Of a stretch of DNA of 64,000 nucleotides, positions 1-9,118 are shown in pieces; the stretch's first letter is position 1; each line of letters starts with the position of its first letter. Under the pieces are notes generated by a model that searched no databases, was not told where the DNA came from, and saw only the letters and a list, made by a program, of their open reading frames with translations. Origin of the DNA: Marinobacter sp. ELB17 (lineage in GTDB: Bacteria; Pseudomonadota; Gammaproteobacteria; Pseudomonadales; Oleiphilaceae); assembly GCF_000169375.1 (NCBI RefSeq), contig NZ_AAXY01000010.1:62001-126000 (forward strand). The letters run 5' to 3'. Made by a program: the position numbers and the translations under genes.

Positions 1-167
1 CTTTTTTTATGGTGCAATGGTAAAAATCCAAAGCGCAGGAAGACACCCAGAACCTGGGTGAGCACGAAAAGTTCGGTACCAAGTCAGTCAATAAACGTCG
101 GAAGCCTCTCGCAGTGACAGCGAAATCGGCCTACGCTTTGGTTATTCTGGTTTTGGAGTTTATTAGT
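1..167. other. Leader region of first gene
   Basis: Contains a small hairpin (CACCCAG/CTGGGTG around 46-62) and the likely promoter of the sugar dehydrogenase gene. No gene is recognised before 168. Confidence 0.35.
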
Positions 168-1493
168 ATGAAACAGCGTCACCTGTTATTGCCCATCGGC
201 CTGATACTCACGCTTACTGCCTGCGGAAATACAGCTCAGTTCTCCATTGCCGAGGGAACCGGCCCTGATCCGGCATTACCCAGTCCGAGCGAATCCCTGA
301 TTCCCATTGTCAATATTGCCAAAGCCGCCGGCTGGCCTTCCAGCGGAAAACCCGATGCCGTCGCGGGAACCCGGGTGGTCGCCTTCGCAGACAACCTGGA
401 ACATCCCCGCTGGCTCTATGTGCTACCCAATGGTGATGTGCTGGTTGCCGAAACCAATGCCCAGCCGAACCCGGACAGTCATCAGGGTATTCGTGGCTGG
501 ATCACGAGAATGATCATGGAAGATGCCGGTGCCACTGTTCCCAGCGCCGACAGGATTACCCTGCTGCGGGACAGTGATGGTGACGGCGTAGCCGACAAAC
601 GCTCGACGCTACTGAAAGACCTGTACTCCCCGTTTGGTATGGCTCTGATCGGGAACGACTTCTACGTTGCCAACACGGACGCCGTCATGCGCTTTCCCTA
701 CAAGACGGGCCAGACACGCATCACTGCCGAAGGCTCCAAAGTCACCGATCTGCCAGCCGGCAAGATCAATCATCACTGGACCAAGAGCATGATTGCCAGC
801 CCGGATGGCAGCAAGCTTTACGTCGGTGTGGGATCGAACAGTAATATCGGCGAAAACGGTCCTGAGAATGAGGAAGGTCGCGCATCCATTTGGGAAATCG
901 ACCCCGAAACCGGTCAGCACCGCGAATTTGCCACTGGCCTACGCAATCCCGTGGGGTTGGCCTGGCAGCCGGAAAGCGGCGAGCTCTGGGTTGCCGTCAA
1001 TGAGCGTGACCTGCTTGGCAGTGACCTGGTACCAGACTACATGACATCGGTGGCGGAGGGTGGTTTCTACGGTTGGCCCTTCAGCTATTTTGGCCAGAAT
1101 GTGGATGAGAGGGTAAAGCCGCAACACCCGGGGAAAGTGGCCCGGGCCATCAAGCCCGATTACGCCCTCGGGCCGCACACCGCTTCACTGGGGCTAACGG
1201 CCGCCGAGGGCAACACGTTACCTGAGCAATTCAACAACGGCATGTTTGTGGGCCAACACGGCTCCTGGAACCGCAAGCCCCGCAGCGGTTATAAAGTCAT
1301 TTTTGTTCCTTTCACCGATGGTGAGCCCGATGGTCAGCCGGTCGATATACTCACCGGGTTCATCAATGCCGACGATAAAGCCCAGGGGCGTCCTGTTGGC
1401 GTTGTTATCGACAAGCAGGGTGGGCTTTTAGTGGCGGATGACGTGGGCAATATCATCTGGCGGGTCAGTCGCGCCGAGCCGGCGGCACAGTGA
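168..1493 (+). CDS. PQQ-dependent sugar dehydrogenase-like lipoprotein
   Basis: Predicted soluble-type sugar (glucose/sorbosone) dehydrogenase of the six-bladed beta-propeller family that uses PQQ in the periplasm. The 441-residue product begins [20 protein letters not shown], a lipoprotein signal with lipobox L-T-A-C, so it is probably anchored to a membrane. Family-like segments include [17 protein letters not shown] near residue 80, [11 protein letters not shown] and SPFGMAL in the middle, [12 protein letters not shown], and the late GQHGSWNR motif with a conserved histidine. The reading frame is open from 114, but the ATG at 168 has a GGAG box about ten bases upstream and starts the signal peptide. 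It lies 85 bases before the next gene and may be cotranscribed with it. Substrate unknown; PQQ use is inferred from the family. Confidence 0.82.
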   Translation: MKQRHLLLPIGLILTLTACGNTAQFSIAEGTGPDPALPSPSESLIPIVNIAKAAGWPSSGKPDAVAGTRVVAFADNLEHPRWLYVLPNGDVLVAETNAQPNPDSHQGIRGWITRMIMEDAGATVPSADRITLLRDSDGDGVADKRSTLLKDLYSPFGMALIGNDFYVANTDAVMRFPYKTGQTRITAEGSKVTDLPAGKINHHWTKSMIASPDGSKLYVGVGSNSNIGENGPENEEGRASIWEIDPETGQHREFATGLRNPVGLAWQPESGELWVAVNERDLLGSDLVPDYMTSVAEGGFYGWPFSYFGQNVDERVKPQHPGKVARAIKPDYALGPHTASLGLTAAEGNTLPEQFNNGMFVGQHGSWNRKPRSGYKVIFVPFTDGEPDGQPVDILTGFINADDKAQGRPVGVVIDKQGGLLVADDVGNIIWRVSRAEPAAQ

Positions 1494-1578
1494 ATGGCGG
1501 CTTTTCCGCCCAAGGTATGTGCGTGTGGAAACCGGGTCAGGTTGACATGTTCCGGGATTGACCGGAGGATCACGACGT

Positions 1579-3567
1579 ATGAGTAGAGCCACATACACCC
1601 CCGTGAATCAGCACAACGGCGCGTCAGATGAGCTAGCGAAGTCACTCGACGCGGCCATCAAACGCCTGGCCGACATCAATGCGACTGAGGGCGTGTCGCC
1701 CGTTTTGGAGGTCATCGAAGCGGCACGGGCCTTGATGTTTACTGACGAAGGCCTCGAAACTCTCTACCAGCGCGTGCCGGCGATTGAGGCGGCCGGGTGC
1801 TTTGGTGGCAGTGATTGGGATTATCCTCAGACGTTGGTGCCCTCGCTGGCCGTGCGCACGATTCGCCATGGCGAACCGGTGGTAACCCTGATTGAAATTC
1901 TTAGCCAGATTCGCCTTTTAGCGGTGGCTAAAGGCCATTACAGTCATCCTTCTATCTCGGCAGAACACGCCCATCACTTTCTCGCCCAAGTACTGGCGAT
2001 GAATTTGGATCTGGTGGTCAGTGATCTTCAGGAGAGCGACCGGCTGCGGCCGGATGGGCTCGGCTTCGCCGTTCAGAGTCTGTATCACTTTTTGCTCCGG
2101 CATTTGGGTTACGAGAATCTTCTGGAACATTTAGTGGCCGAAGTCTGGCGAATTCTGGCGCAACGGCCGGTTCAGGTGGATGGTGTTAAACAGATGGTGA
2201 CGCAGATCGCCGTCTGCCTGCAAAAGCCGGATGCGCTCGGCGGCGACGTCGGCGATGACGCGCTGCAATTGATCCATGCCGTGTTCAGCCCTACCGAGGG
2301 CTGCCGCGAAGATCCCGGCTTCGATGTTTATGCTGAGCGGCTGGCACAGATGGACGATGCCACCTTGCTGCGAGAGGCCATCGCCTTTGCCAAGGCCATG
2401 CACAGTACCGGCCTGGTTTCACCGTATATGCCTGGGTTTATACGTTACCTGCGTAGCCGTTGGAACGACCTGATTCCCACCGCTTTGGGCCTGAGCCACA
2501 CGGGCGCCGACGCCTTTCACTGCTATCCGGCGTTGATTCACACCCTGATTGACGAGGCCTTGTTTCCCGAGACCAGCCAGTGTGCCTACGGACTGGCGAT
2601 GATGCTCGAGCGGGGGATTCTCTATGCGCCTCCGGTGGCGCCGTCTCTGTGGCGACAAATACGACTGTTGCTGTGCGAGGCCGCAGCCGAGAAAATTGTG
2701 GCGGTCTTTGGGCGCAGCCGTTCGCCGGAATGCTTTCTGCTTGCGGATGTGCTCAATGTGCTCGGGTGCCCTCTAGGGGTGGGGCAGGGGAACTATCCTA
2801 CCTGTCAGTCGACGCGCGCCTTGTCTATGTGGGCTTACAACATGCCGGCGGAACTGCTTCGGATTCTTGCCTGGGCGGCACGCGACGACGAAGTGGTGAT
2901 GCGCTTTGAGGGCAACAGCATTTCTTCGCGGGATCTGGGCGCCGGGCTGGCCAGCGAGCCTCCGGTGGATGTAGATGCCGTTTCACTGCTGACTGTGCCG
3001 CACCTGGACCGCATCTACTTTGAAATGGGTCGTCGCAGCGCCGGGCGTGGAGAAGATCCGCACAAATGGGTTAACTCCGCATTCCACGGTGATCGTGTGG
3101 GTCACGGATTTCGCATAGCCGTCGACATATTCACCGGTGGCCTGAAGGACTTTGAAGGGTTTATTCGAGATTTTTATGCTGCCTATCACCCTTTTTACAA
3201 CGGCAACATTCCGGTTATTAATCCTCAGCCAGCCGGTATCGCAGTGACCGACAGCGCGACACGCTTTCTTGGCTGGCACGCCATCACTATCCAGCGGCTT
3301 GCGCTGGATAGTGATGAGGTTATGCGCGTTTATTTCTTTAATCCCAATAACGACAGCGGGCAAAACTGGGGTCAGGGAATTGTCACCTCGACCCAAGGCC
3401 ACGGCGAGCTCTACGGTGAAGCCTCGTTGCCGGTGGCCGAGTTTGCCTCGCGATTGTACGTGTTTCACTACGACCCGCTCGAAAAGGGTGAGCCGGGTGA
3501 TATTCCAACCGATGACGTAAAACAGGCCATGCATCTGGCCCAAAACAGTTGGGCCTTGGGGCGTTAG
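1579..3567 (+). CDS. Large uncharacterised protein with possible papain-like Cys-His-Asn triad
   Basis: I do not recognise a named family for this 662-residue protein. It has no signal peptide or membrane segment, so it should be cytoplasmic. The N-terminal two thirds look alpha-helical (rich in Leu/Ala/Glu, for example residues 90-400). The C-terminal part carries a segment NYPTCQSTRALSMWA with Cys409, then GWHAIT with His567, then VYFFNPNND with Asn588 followed by SGQNWGQG. The order Cys...His...Asn, with the His followed about 20 residues later by an N-x-W-G-like stretch, resembles papain-fold cysteine peptidases or transferases; this is inference from spacing only. The start at 1579 is chosen because a GGAGGA box sits ten bases upstream. 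It follows the sugar dehydrogenase closely on the same strand. Confidence 0.7.
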   Translation: MSRATYTPVNQHNGASDELAKSLDAAIKRLADINATEGVSPVLEVIEAARALMFTDEGLETLYQRVPAIEAAGCFGGSDWDYPQTLVPSLAVRTIRHGEPVVTLIEILSQIRLLAVAKGHYSHPSISAEHAHHFLAQVLAMNLDLVVSDLQESDRLRPDGLGFAVQSLYHFLLRHLGYENLLEHLVAEVWRILAQRPVQVDGVKQMVTQIAVCLQKPDALGGDVGDDALQLIHAVFSPTEGCREDPGFDVYAERLAQMDDATLLREAIAFAKAMHSTGLVSPYMPGFIRYLRSRWNDLIPTALGLSHTGADAFHCYPALIHTLIDEALFPETSQCAYGLAMMLERGILYAPPVAPSLWRQIRLLLCEAAAEKIVAVFGRSRSPECFLLADVLNVLGCPLGVGQGNYPTCQSTRALSMWAYNMPAELLRILAWAARDDEVVMRFEGNSISSRDLGAGLASEPPVDVDAVSLLTVPHLDRIYFEMGRRSAGRGEDPHKWVNSAFHGDRVGHGFRIAVDIFTGGLKDFEGFIRDFYAAYHPFYNGNIPVINPQPAGIAVTDSATRFLGWHAITIQRLALDSDEVMRVYFFNPNNDSGQNWGQGIVTSTQGHGELYGEASLPVAEFASRLYVFHYDPLEKGEPGDIPTDDVKQAMHLAQNSWALGR

Positions 3568-3694
3568 GGTCTGTAAATTAAGCTTTACTTCACGTAAGTC
3601 GCGGCTAAACTGAGGAATAAGGGAAACAGACCTCATCAAGCAGGCTTTTTCCGTCCGTGTAATTTTTCGCTAAAGTAGTAAGAGATGTTGAGCC

Positions 3695-3738
3695 GTCGGT
3701 AAATCCGCCGAGTGCAGATCTCGCCAACTTTTACCGAC
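3695..3738. promoter_or_regulatory. Inverted repeat upstream of TAXI gene, possible operator
   Basis: GTCGGTAAA at 3695-3703 and its exact reverse complement TTTACCGAC at 3730-3738 flank 26 bases just before the solute-binding protein gene. The 9-bp arms could be an operator for a dimeric regulator. They could also form a weak 5' leader hairpin. No factor is identified. Confidence 0.35.
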
Positions 3739-3765
3739 CATAATGACAATTATTGAGGTGTGTTT

Positions 3766-4743
3766 ATGAAACGCCATGCTTTCTCTGCCGCATTTGCCGG
3801 CACCCTGCTGAGTGCTGCCATGTTTGCATCACCTGCGATGGCCCAAGACCAAGAGCAGTTCATCACCATCGGCACCGGCGGCCAGACCGGCGTGTACTAT
3901 GTCGTCGGTCAGTCGATCTGTCGTCTGGTTAATCGTCTGGAAGATGCCAATATCAAGTGTAATGCACCGTCCACTGGTGGTTCTGTTGCCAACATCAATG
4001 GCATCAAGTCCGGCGAGTTGGACATGGGTGTCGCTCAGTCCGATGTTCAGTACCAGGCCTACAACGGCACCAAAAGCTTCGAAGGCGACGCCTATACGGA
4101 CCTGCGTGCCGTTTTTCGGGTTCATGGTGAGCCTTTGACTTTGCTGGCGCGTGCTGATTCTGGCATTACTACCCTGGATGACCTTGTGGGCAAGCGCGTC
4201 AACATCGGTAACCCCGGCTCTGGCCAGCGCAATACGATGCAAGTAGTAATGGACGCCAAAGGCTGGACCGAGGACACCTTCTCGCTGGCGTCTCAGCTCG
4301 GTGCCGCCGAACAGGCTGCGGCCCTGTCCGATAACAATATCGACGCCATGGTCTATGTGGTCGGCCACCCCAATGGTTCCATCCAGGAGGCGACCACCAC
4401 CGTCGACGCCCGCCTGATTCCGTTGAATGACGAGGACATCCAGGGCATCGTCAGCGAGTATCCTTACTACAGCGCTTCCGTCATTCCCGGCGGCCTATAC
4501 ACGGGTAACCCGGACGATGTCGAGACCTTCGGGGTGGCGGCTACCTTCGTGACCACCGTCGATGCCGACGAGGAAGTCATCTACCAGACGGTCAAGGCGG
4601 TTTTCGACAACTTCGATCGCTTCAAGCAGCTGCACCCGGCCTTCGAGAACCTGGTTCCCCAAGAGATGGCTACCCAAGGGCTTTCAGCACCGCTGCATGA
4701 TGGCGCTGCCCGCTACTATCGCGAGCAAGGCTGGATTGAGTGA
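3766..4743 (+). CDS. TAXI-family TRAP transporter solute-binding protein
   Basis: Periplasmic substrate receptor of a TRAP-TAXI uptake system, 325 residues. It starts MKRHAFSAAFAGTLLSAAMF and has a typical Sec signal peptide cut after AMA-QDQ. The mature protein opens with ITIGTGGQTGVYYVVG, the hallmark start of TAXI proteins, followed by CNAPSTGGSVANINGIKSGE and MGVAQSDVQYQA. The ATG at 3766 is preferred over the GTG two codons earlier because a GAGG box precedes it and the signal peptide starts there. The matching permease follows after a 138-base gap containing a hairpin. TAXI systems often import glutamate-like or dicarboxylate substrates; here the substrate is not evident. Confidence 0.93.
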   Translation: MKRHAFSAAFAGTLLSAAMFASPAMAQDQEQFITIGTGGQTGVYYVVGQSICRLVNRLEDANIKCNAPSTGGSVANINGIKSGELDMGVAQSDVQYQAYNGTKSFEGDAYTDLRAVFRVHGEPLTLLARADSGITTLDDLVGKRVNIGNPGSGQRNTMQVVMDAKGWTEDTFSLASQLGAAEQAAALSDNNIDAMVYVVGHPNGSIQEATTTVDARLIPLNDEDIQGIVSEYPYYSASVIPGGLYTGNPDDVETFGVAATFVTTVDADEEVIYQTVKAVFDNFDRFKQLHPAFENLVPQEMATQGLSAPLHDGAARYYREQGWIE

Positions 4744-4777
4744 TTTTGCTTTGATGGCTGTTATAACTGAGTGACCG

Positions 4778-4807
4778 ATGCGCGGATGCTTATAGGTATC
4801 CGCGCAT
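4778..4807 (+). terminator. Intercistronic hairpin between TAXI receptor and permease
   Basis: ATGCGCGGAT at 4778-4787 pairs perfectly with ATCCGCGCAT at 4798-4807 across a ten-base loop. There is no long T run after it, so it is more likely a partial terminator or mRNA-stabilising hairpin. It would keep receptor mRNA in excess over permease mRNA, as is common for binding-protein operons. Confidence 0.5.
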
Positions 4808-4881
4808 TGCGTTTGTGGGGCCGTTTCCAAGCGCAATAATAATATCAATAGCAACCTGACTGACGGCGGATAGGGCTGAGT

Positions 4882-7476
4882 ATGACGGACGACAATACAA
4901 AACCTCGCGACTCGAGTGCTGATCTGGAGGACATGGTCGCTTCCAGTGACTCGGGAGCCCGCAAACCAGCCGGCATGCCCGGGAAACTATTGGTGTGCAT
5001 TGCGGCGGCATGGTCGCTCTTCCAATTATGGATCGCTTCTCCGGTGCCCTTCATGCTGGGTTTCGGCGTGTTCAGCGCCACGGAAGCCCGCTCGATTCAC
5101 CTGGCCTTTGCGCTTTTTCTGGCTTACATGGCCTATCCCGCATTTAAGCGTTCGCCCCGCGATCGAATTCCCATCCAGGATTGGGTGCTTGCGACGGTCG
5201 CGGCCTTCTGCGGCGCTTACATGTTTATTTTCTACGAAGGACTGTCTCAGCGCCCTGGTGCGCCGATATTGCAGGACGTAATCGTCGGGGTGGCTGGGGT
5301 TCTGCTGCTGCTCGAGGCGACCCGCCGAGCGCTTGGGCCGCCGCTGATGATCGTGGCATCGTTCTTTCTTATCTATAGCCTTGCTGGCCCATGGATGCCC
5401 GGTATCCTCTCGCATGGCGGGGTCAGCCTCTATGGACTGATCAATCACCAGTGGTTGACGACCCAAGGGGTTTTCGGCATCGCGCTGGGGGTCTCGACCA
5501 GTTTCGTGTTCCTGTTCGTGTTGTTCGGCGCTTTGCTCGACAAGGCCGGAGCGGGCAACTATTTCATCAAGGTGGCGTTCTCGCTGCTTGGCCATTACAA
5601 GGGCGGGCCGGCCAAGGCTGCCGTCGTGGCGTCTGCCATGACCGGGCTAATTTCCGGCTCATCGATTGCCAACGTGGTCACCACGGGCACCTTTACTATT
5701 CCGATGATGAAGCGCGTCGGTTTTTCCGCCGAAAAGGCCGGAGCTGTCGAAGTGGCGTCTTCGGTCAACGGTCAGATCATGCCGCCTGTCATGGGCGCGG
5801 CCGCGTTCCTGATGGTTGAGTATGTGGGCATTTCCTATGTCGATGTCATCAAGCATGCCTTCTTGCCTGCTTTGATCTCTTATATCGCACTGGTCTATAT
5901 CGTTCACCTGGAGGCCCTGAAGGCCAACATGCAGGGTCTTGAAAGCAGCAATCCGCCTAAGCCCCTGGTGCGCAAGGTGATGGGCTTTCTCGGTGGGCTT
6001 CTGTTGATGATGGTGACGGCTATGGTCGTCTATTACGGCCTTGGCTGGCTCAAGCCAGTTCTTGGCGATGCCACTCCCTGGGTGGTCTCGGTTGGGCTGG
6101 CGTTGGTTTATGTCGCTCTGCTTAAGCTGGCAGCCGGTTACCCTGAACTCGAGTTGGATGATCCCAATCAGCCGATCTATTCGCTGCCGCAAACCAGGCC
6201 CACAGTGTTGGTGGGTTTGCAGTACATCCTACCGGTGGTTGTGCTGGTCTGGTGTTTGATGGTGGAGCGCCTGTCGCCGGGCTTGTCGGCTTTCTGGGCC
6301 ACGGTGTTCATGGTCTTTATCATTCTTACCCAGCGTCCCATTACCTCAATCTTCCGCGGTCGCAGCAAAATGAGCGCCGACTTGCGCGAAGGCGCTCTGG
6401 ATTTATGGGTTGGATTGGTCACAGGTGCCCGCAACATGATTGGCATCGGTATTGCCACTGCTACCGCTGGCATCATCGTTGGGGCCGTGTCGCAGACCGG
6501 GGTGGGGTTGGTGCTGGCCGAAGTGGTGGAAATCCTCGCGATGGGGAATTTGCTGCTGATCTTGCTGCTTACGGCGGTGCTTAGTCTGATTCTTGGCATG
6601 GGTCTGCCCACTACGGCCAACTACATTGTGGTCTCGGCGCTGCTGGCGCCGGTTATTGTTCATCTGGGGGCGGAGAACGGCCTGCTGGTGCCGTTGATTG
6701 CGGTGCATCTGTTCGTGTTTTACTTCGGCATCATGGCCGACGTTACGCCGCCGGTGGGGCTGGCGTCCTTCGCGGCGGCGGCGGTTTCCGGCGGCGATCC
6801 TATCCGGACCGGTTTTCAGGCCTTCTACTACAGCCTTCGTACCGCGGCTTTGCCGTTTCTGTTCATCTTCAATACTGACCTTCTGCTGATCGATGTAACC
6901 TTTTTGCAGGGTATTCTGATCTTTGTGGTGTCGACAATAGCCATGCTGATCTTTGCGGCGGCGACTCAGGGCTACATGATCACCCGCAGCCGCTGGTACG
7001 AATCCGCCGTGTTGTTGCTGATTGCGTTCACGCTGTTCCGGCCCGGGTTCTGGATGGACATGATTCATGATCCCTATGAGTCCATGCCACCTGCACAATT
7101 CGTGGAGGCCATGGGCAGTGCCGATGAAGACTCTGCCTTGCGCATACAGATTGCAGGTCTTGATGCGTTCGGCGATCCCATGACCACCTACATGACCGTG
7201 CCAGTGCCAGACGGCGATAGCGGGCAGGAGCGGCTCGATAATCTGGGCCTGGAGCTGTTGATCGAAGGCGACAAGGCAATTGTCGATATGGTGGCCTATG
7301 GCAGCCAGGCGTCGGATCTTGGCTTCGACTTTGACCAGGAAATTATCGAGGTACTGGCTCCTGTTGATCGCTGGACCAAGGAGCTGATGTGGATCCCCGC
7401 CTTCCTGGTTTTCGGGCTGGTCATAATGTTGCAGCGTCGGCGTCGTGACAATATGGCGGCTACCGCCACTGCCTGA
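4882..7476 (+). CDS. TRAP transporter fused permease (4TM/12TM type)
   Basis: Inner-membrane permease of the TAXI TRAP system, 864 residues, with the small (DctQ-like) and large (DctM-like) subunits in one chain. Multiple hydrophobic helices run from about residue 30 to 720. The DctM core shows GLISGSSIANVVTTGTF and the late GMGLPTTANYIVV loop, both typical of the Na+-driven transport domain. The last ~130 residues form a hydrophilic tail with a final helix near 845, the DUF3394-type extension seen in TAXI permeases. It works with the receptor just upstream and ends 11 bases before the UspA gene, so the three genes form one operon. Confidence 0.93.
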   Translation: MTDDNTKPRDSSADLEDMVASSDSGARKPAGMPGKLLVCIAAAWSLFQLWIASPVPFMLGFGVFSATEARSIHLAFALFLAYMAYPAFKRSPRDRIPIQDWVLATVAAFCGAYMFIFYEGLSQRPGAPILQDVIVGVAGVLLLLEATRRALGPPLMIVASFFLIYSLAGPWMPGILSHGGVSLYGLINHQWLTTQGVFGIALGVSTSFVFLFVLFGALLDKAGAGNYFIKVAFSLLGHYKGGPAKAAVVASAMTGLISGSSIANVVTTGTFTIPMMKRVGFSAEKAGAVEVASSVNGQIMPPVMGAAAFLMVEYVGISYVDVIKHAFLPALISYIALVYIVHLEALKANMQGLESSNPPKPLVRKVMGFLGGLLLMMVTAMVVYYGLGWLKPVLGDATPWVVSVGLALVYVALLKLAAGYPELELDDPNQPIYSLPQTRPTVLVGLQYILPVVVLVWCLMVERLSPGLSAFWATVFMVFIILTQRPITSIFRGRSKMSADLREGALDLWVGLVTGARNMIGIGIATATAGIIVGAVSQTGVGLVLAEVVEILAMGNLLLILLLTAVLSLILGMGLPTTANYIVVSALLAPVIVHLGAENGLLVPLIAVHLFVFYFGIMADVTPPVGLASFAAAAVSGGDPIRTGFQAFYYSLRTAALPFLFIFNTDLLLIDVTFLQGILIFVVSTIAMLIFAAATQGYMITRSRWYESAVLLLIAFTLFRPGFWMDMIHDPYESMPPAQFVEAMGSADEDSALRIQIAGLDAFGDPMTTYMTVPVPDGDSGQERLDNLGLELLIEGDKAIVDMVAYGSQASDLGFDFDQEIIEVLAPVDRWTKELMWIPAFLVFGLVIMLQRRRRDNMAATATA

Positions 7477-7487
7477 AGGAGATTGCC

Positions 7488-7916
7488 ATGTACAGCAAGA
7501 TTATGTTGCCAGTGGACCTTAATGAGGAGGAATCCTGGTCGAAAGCGCTTCCAACGGCTTTGACGCTATGCAGAAGTTTCGACGCATCGTTGCATTTGGT
7601 CACGGTTCTGCCGGACTATAATATGCCCATAGTGGGGTCTTATTTTCCCAAGGACTTCGCCAAGAACGCCCATGAGGCGATAGCCGAGGCTCAGCGTGCC
7701 TTTATCAAGGCGAACGTGCCGGCGGATGTAAGGGCGCAAAGCGTTATTGTTGATGGCTCGCCCTGGGAGGCGATCATCAAGGTGGCTAAGCAACTCGATA
7801 TCGATCTGATCGTTATGGCGTCCCATAACAAGCGTAAGTTCGCCGATTATGTGCTGGGCCCCAATGCCGAGCATGTGGTGCATCATGCCAAGATGTCGGT
7901 AATGATCGTGCGCTAA
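7488..7916 (+). CDS. Universal stress protein (UspA family)
   Basis: A 142-residue UspA-fold protein with MYSKIMLPVDLNEEESWSKA at the start and a C-terminal SVMIVR strand. The ATP-binding loop is degenerate: LGPNAEHVV stands where many ATP-binding members have G-S-x-A. Position directly behind a TRAP permease matches the TeaD-type arrangement of Halomonas, where a UspA protein modulates TRAP transport; that role is inferred here. A good GGAG box precedes the ATG. The TAA stop overlaps the first unit of a downstream hexamer repeat. Confidence 0.88.
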   Translation: MYSKIMLPVDLNEEESWSKALPTALTLCRSFDASLHLVTVLPDYNMPIVGSYFPKDFAKNAHEAIAEAQRAFIKANVPADVRAQSVIVDGSPWEAIIKVAKQLDIDLIVMASHNKRKFADYVLGPNAEHVVHHAKMSVMIVR

Positions 7917-7983
7917 GCCCAAGCCCAAGCCCAAGCCCAAGCCCAAGCCCAAGCCCAAGCATAGTCATAGTCATAGGCTTGGG
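7915..7983. repeat. AAGCCC hexamer tandem repeat with adjacent ATAGTC repeat and hairpin
   Basis: From 7915 the hexamer AAGCCC occurs seven times plus four bases (to 7960), followed by ATAGTC twice plus four bases (7961-7976). Then GCTTGGG at 7977-7983 can pair with CCCAAGC at 7954-7960, giving a 7-bp stem with a 16-base loop. It starts inside the uspA stop codon, so copy-number change would not alter the protein but would lengthen the 3' UTR and could affect termination before the LysR gene. Confidence 0.9.
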
Positions 7984-8011
7984 TGTTTATGGCATGCGAC
8001 GACTATTTTCC

Positions 8012-8234
8012 TGCGCCCCTTTCGCACGAACAGCGGGTCATTTCAGACCGGAGTAAAACCGCTCGATGAAAAGCGACGAGTTGCATCTACTTTATGTGTT
8101 CGATGCGATCATGACCGAGCGTTCGGTCACTCGCGCGGCTGAAAGCCTGGCAATGACGCAACCAGCGGTATCCAACGCGATTTCGCGAATGCGGCAGGTT
8201 TGGAATGACCCGCTGTTCGTGCGAAAGGGGCGCA
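8012..8234. repeat. 31-bp perfect inverted repeat spanning the lysR start
   Basis: Positions 8012-8042, upstream of the LysR gene, are the exact reverse complement of 8204-8234 inside that gene (codons for N-D-P-L-F-V-R-K-G-R). The arms are 161 bases apart and enclose the gene's start codon at 8066 and its first 46 codons. The arm inside the gene encodes a normal LysR segment, so the upstream arm is the copy. Flanking bases do not match. Confidence 0.92.
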
Positions 8235-8989
8235 AAATTGAACCGACATCCTATGCGTTCAGCCTTTGGAAACGTATTCGGGGCCCAATCTATGACCTGT
8301 CAACCGCCGTCAGATCCACTAAGTTCGACCCCGCGCAGGCGAGCCGGACTTTCCGGATTGCGGTTACGGATCTCACCGTAGAGATGATCTGGCTCCAACT
8401 GGCTCAAAAACTCGAGCGAGTGGCTCCAGGCATCGACTTTCACGCTGTACCCTACACGCCGGAAGGGACCTACAATGATTTACGCGAAGCCAGCGTGGAT
8501 CTCGCTATTGGGCCGATCAGCCATCATGACAATAGCCTTAGAAGTATTTTTTTGTTTCAGGGGGGTTATCAGGTTGCCATGCGGGCCGATCATCCACTCG
8601 CAGGTAAACCGCTCTCTATGGAAGACTTCATAGATGCGCGGCATTTACTGGTGACGATGTCCGGCGAAGCTCACGGGATTGTCGACAGCTATCTGGACCT
8701 GAAAGGGCTGAGCCGGCGCGTTGCGGTGACGGTGAATGAGTTTGTGGGAGTGCCCAGGTTGTTGCGCCACACCGACCTTATTTGTGCAGTCCCGGAGGTT
8801 ATTCTTCAAAGTAGCGACTTTACAGCGAATCTGTGGGTCACGCGCTTGCCGTTTGACCTAGACCCCAGCAGCCTCTATTTGTTTTGGCACACCAGGCACG
8901 ACCGCGATCCCGGCGTTGTCTGGTTGCGAGAGTTGATCGAGACTTCGCTGAAAGAACGTTACTCAAGCATTATGGACACGACAGGCTAA
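8066..8989 (+). CDS. LysR-family transcriptional regulator
   Basis: A 307-residue LysR-type regulator. The N-terminal winged helix-turn-helix is clear (SVTRAAESLAMTQPAVSNAI, residues ~20-40, then MRQVWNDPLFVRKGRKIEPT) and is followed by a ligand-binding domain of the NodD/LeuO-like kind. The start ATG at 8066 gives the usual N terminus, but only a weak GGAG-like box (about 8050) lies upstream. It sits downstream of the TAXI operon and may control it; this is inference from position. The upstream region is unusual: a hexamer repeat and a reverse-complement copy of part of its own coding sequence replace a conventional promoter. Confidence 0.9.
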   Translation: MKSDELHLLYVFDAIMTERSVTRAAESLAMTQPAVSNAISRMRQVWNDPLFVRKGRKIEPTSYAFSLWKRIRGPIYDLSTAVRSTKFDPAQASRTFRIAVTDLTVEMIWLQLAQKLERVAPGIDFHAVPYTPEGTYNDLREASVDLAIGPISHHDNSLRSIFLFQGGYQVAMRADHPLAGKPLSMEDFIDARHLLVTMSGEAHGIVDSYLDLKGLSRRVAVTVNEFVGVPRLLRHTDLICAVPEVILQSSDFTANLWVTRLPFDLDPSSLYLFWHTRHDRDPGVVWLRELIETSLKERYSSIMDTTG

Positions 8990-9118
8990 GCCGGCATTTA
9001 TGATGATATTGAAAGTGCAGAATTAAGCCCAGCGGGTCGGGAAAATACGTTTTACCGCCGAGCAGCGGGTAAAAATACATTCCGACCTTCGAGTGCTTGA
9101 ACAGAGTGGCTACGCTGT

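Noticed and set aside
2983..3639. Long minus-strand frame of 218 codons opposite the 662-residue gene
   Set aside because: Shadow of the high-GC coding frame; no family features and no ribosome site.
3829..4368. Minus-strand frame of 179 codons inside the TAXI receptor gene
   Set aside because: Fully antisense to a gene with clear family motifs and a signal peptide.
7566..7958. Minus-strand frame with a repetitive Gly-Leu N terminus
   Set aside because: It is the antisense of uspA, and the Gly-Leu run is only the translation of the AAGCCC repeat.
9012..9080. Repeated CAGCGGGT...AAATAC segments after the first lysR gene
   Set aside because: Only two short imperfect copies; too little to call an array or an operator.
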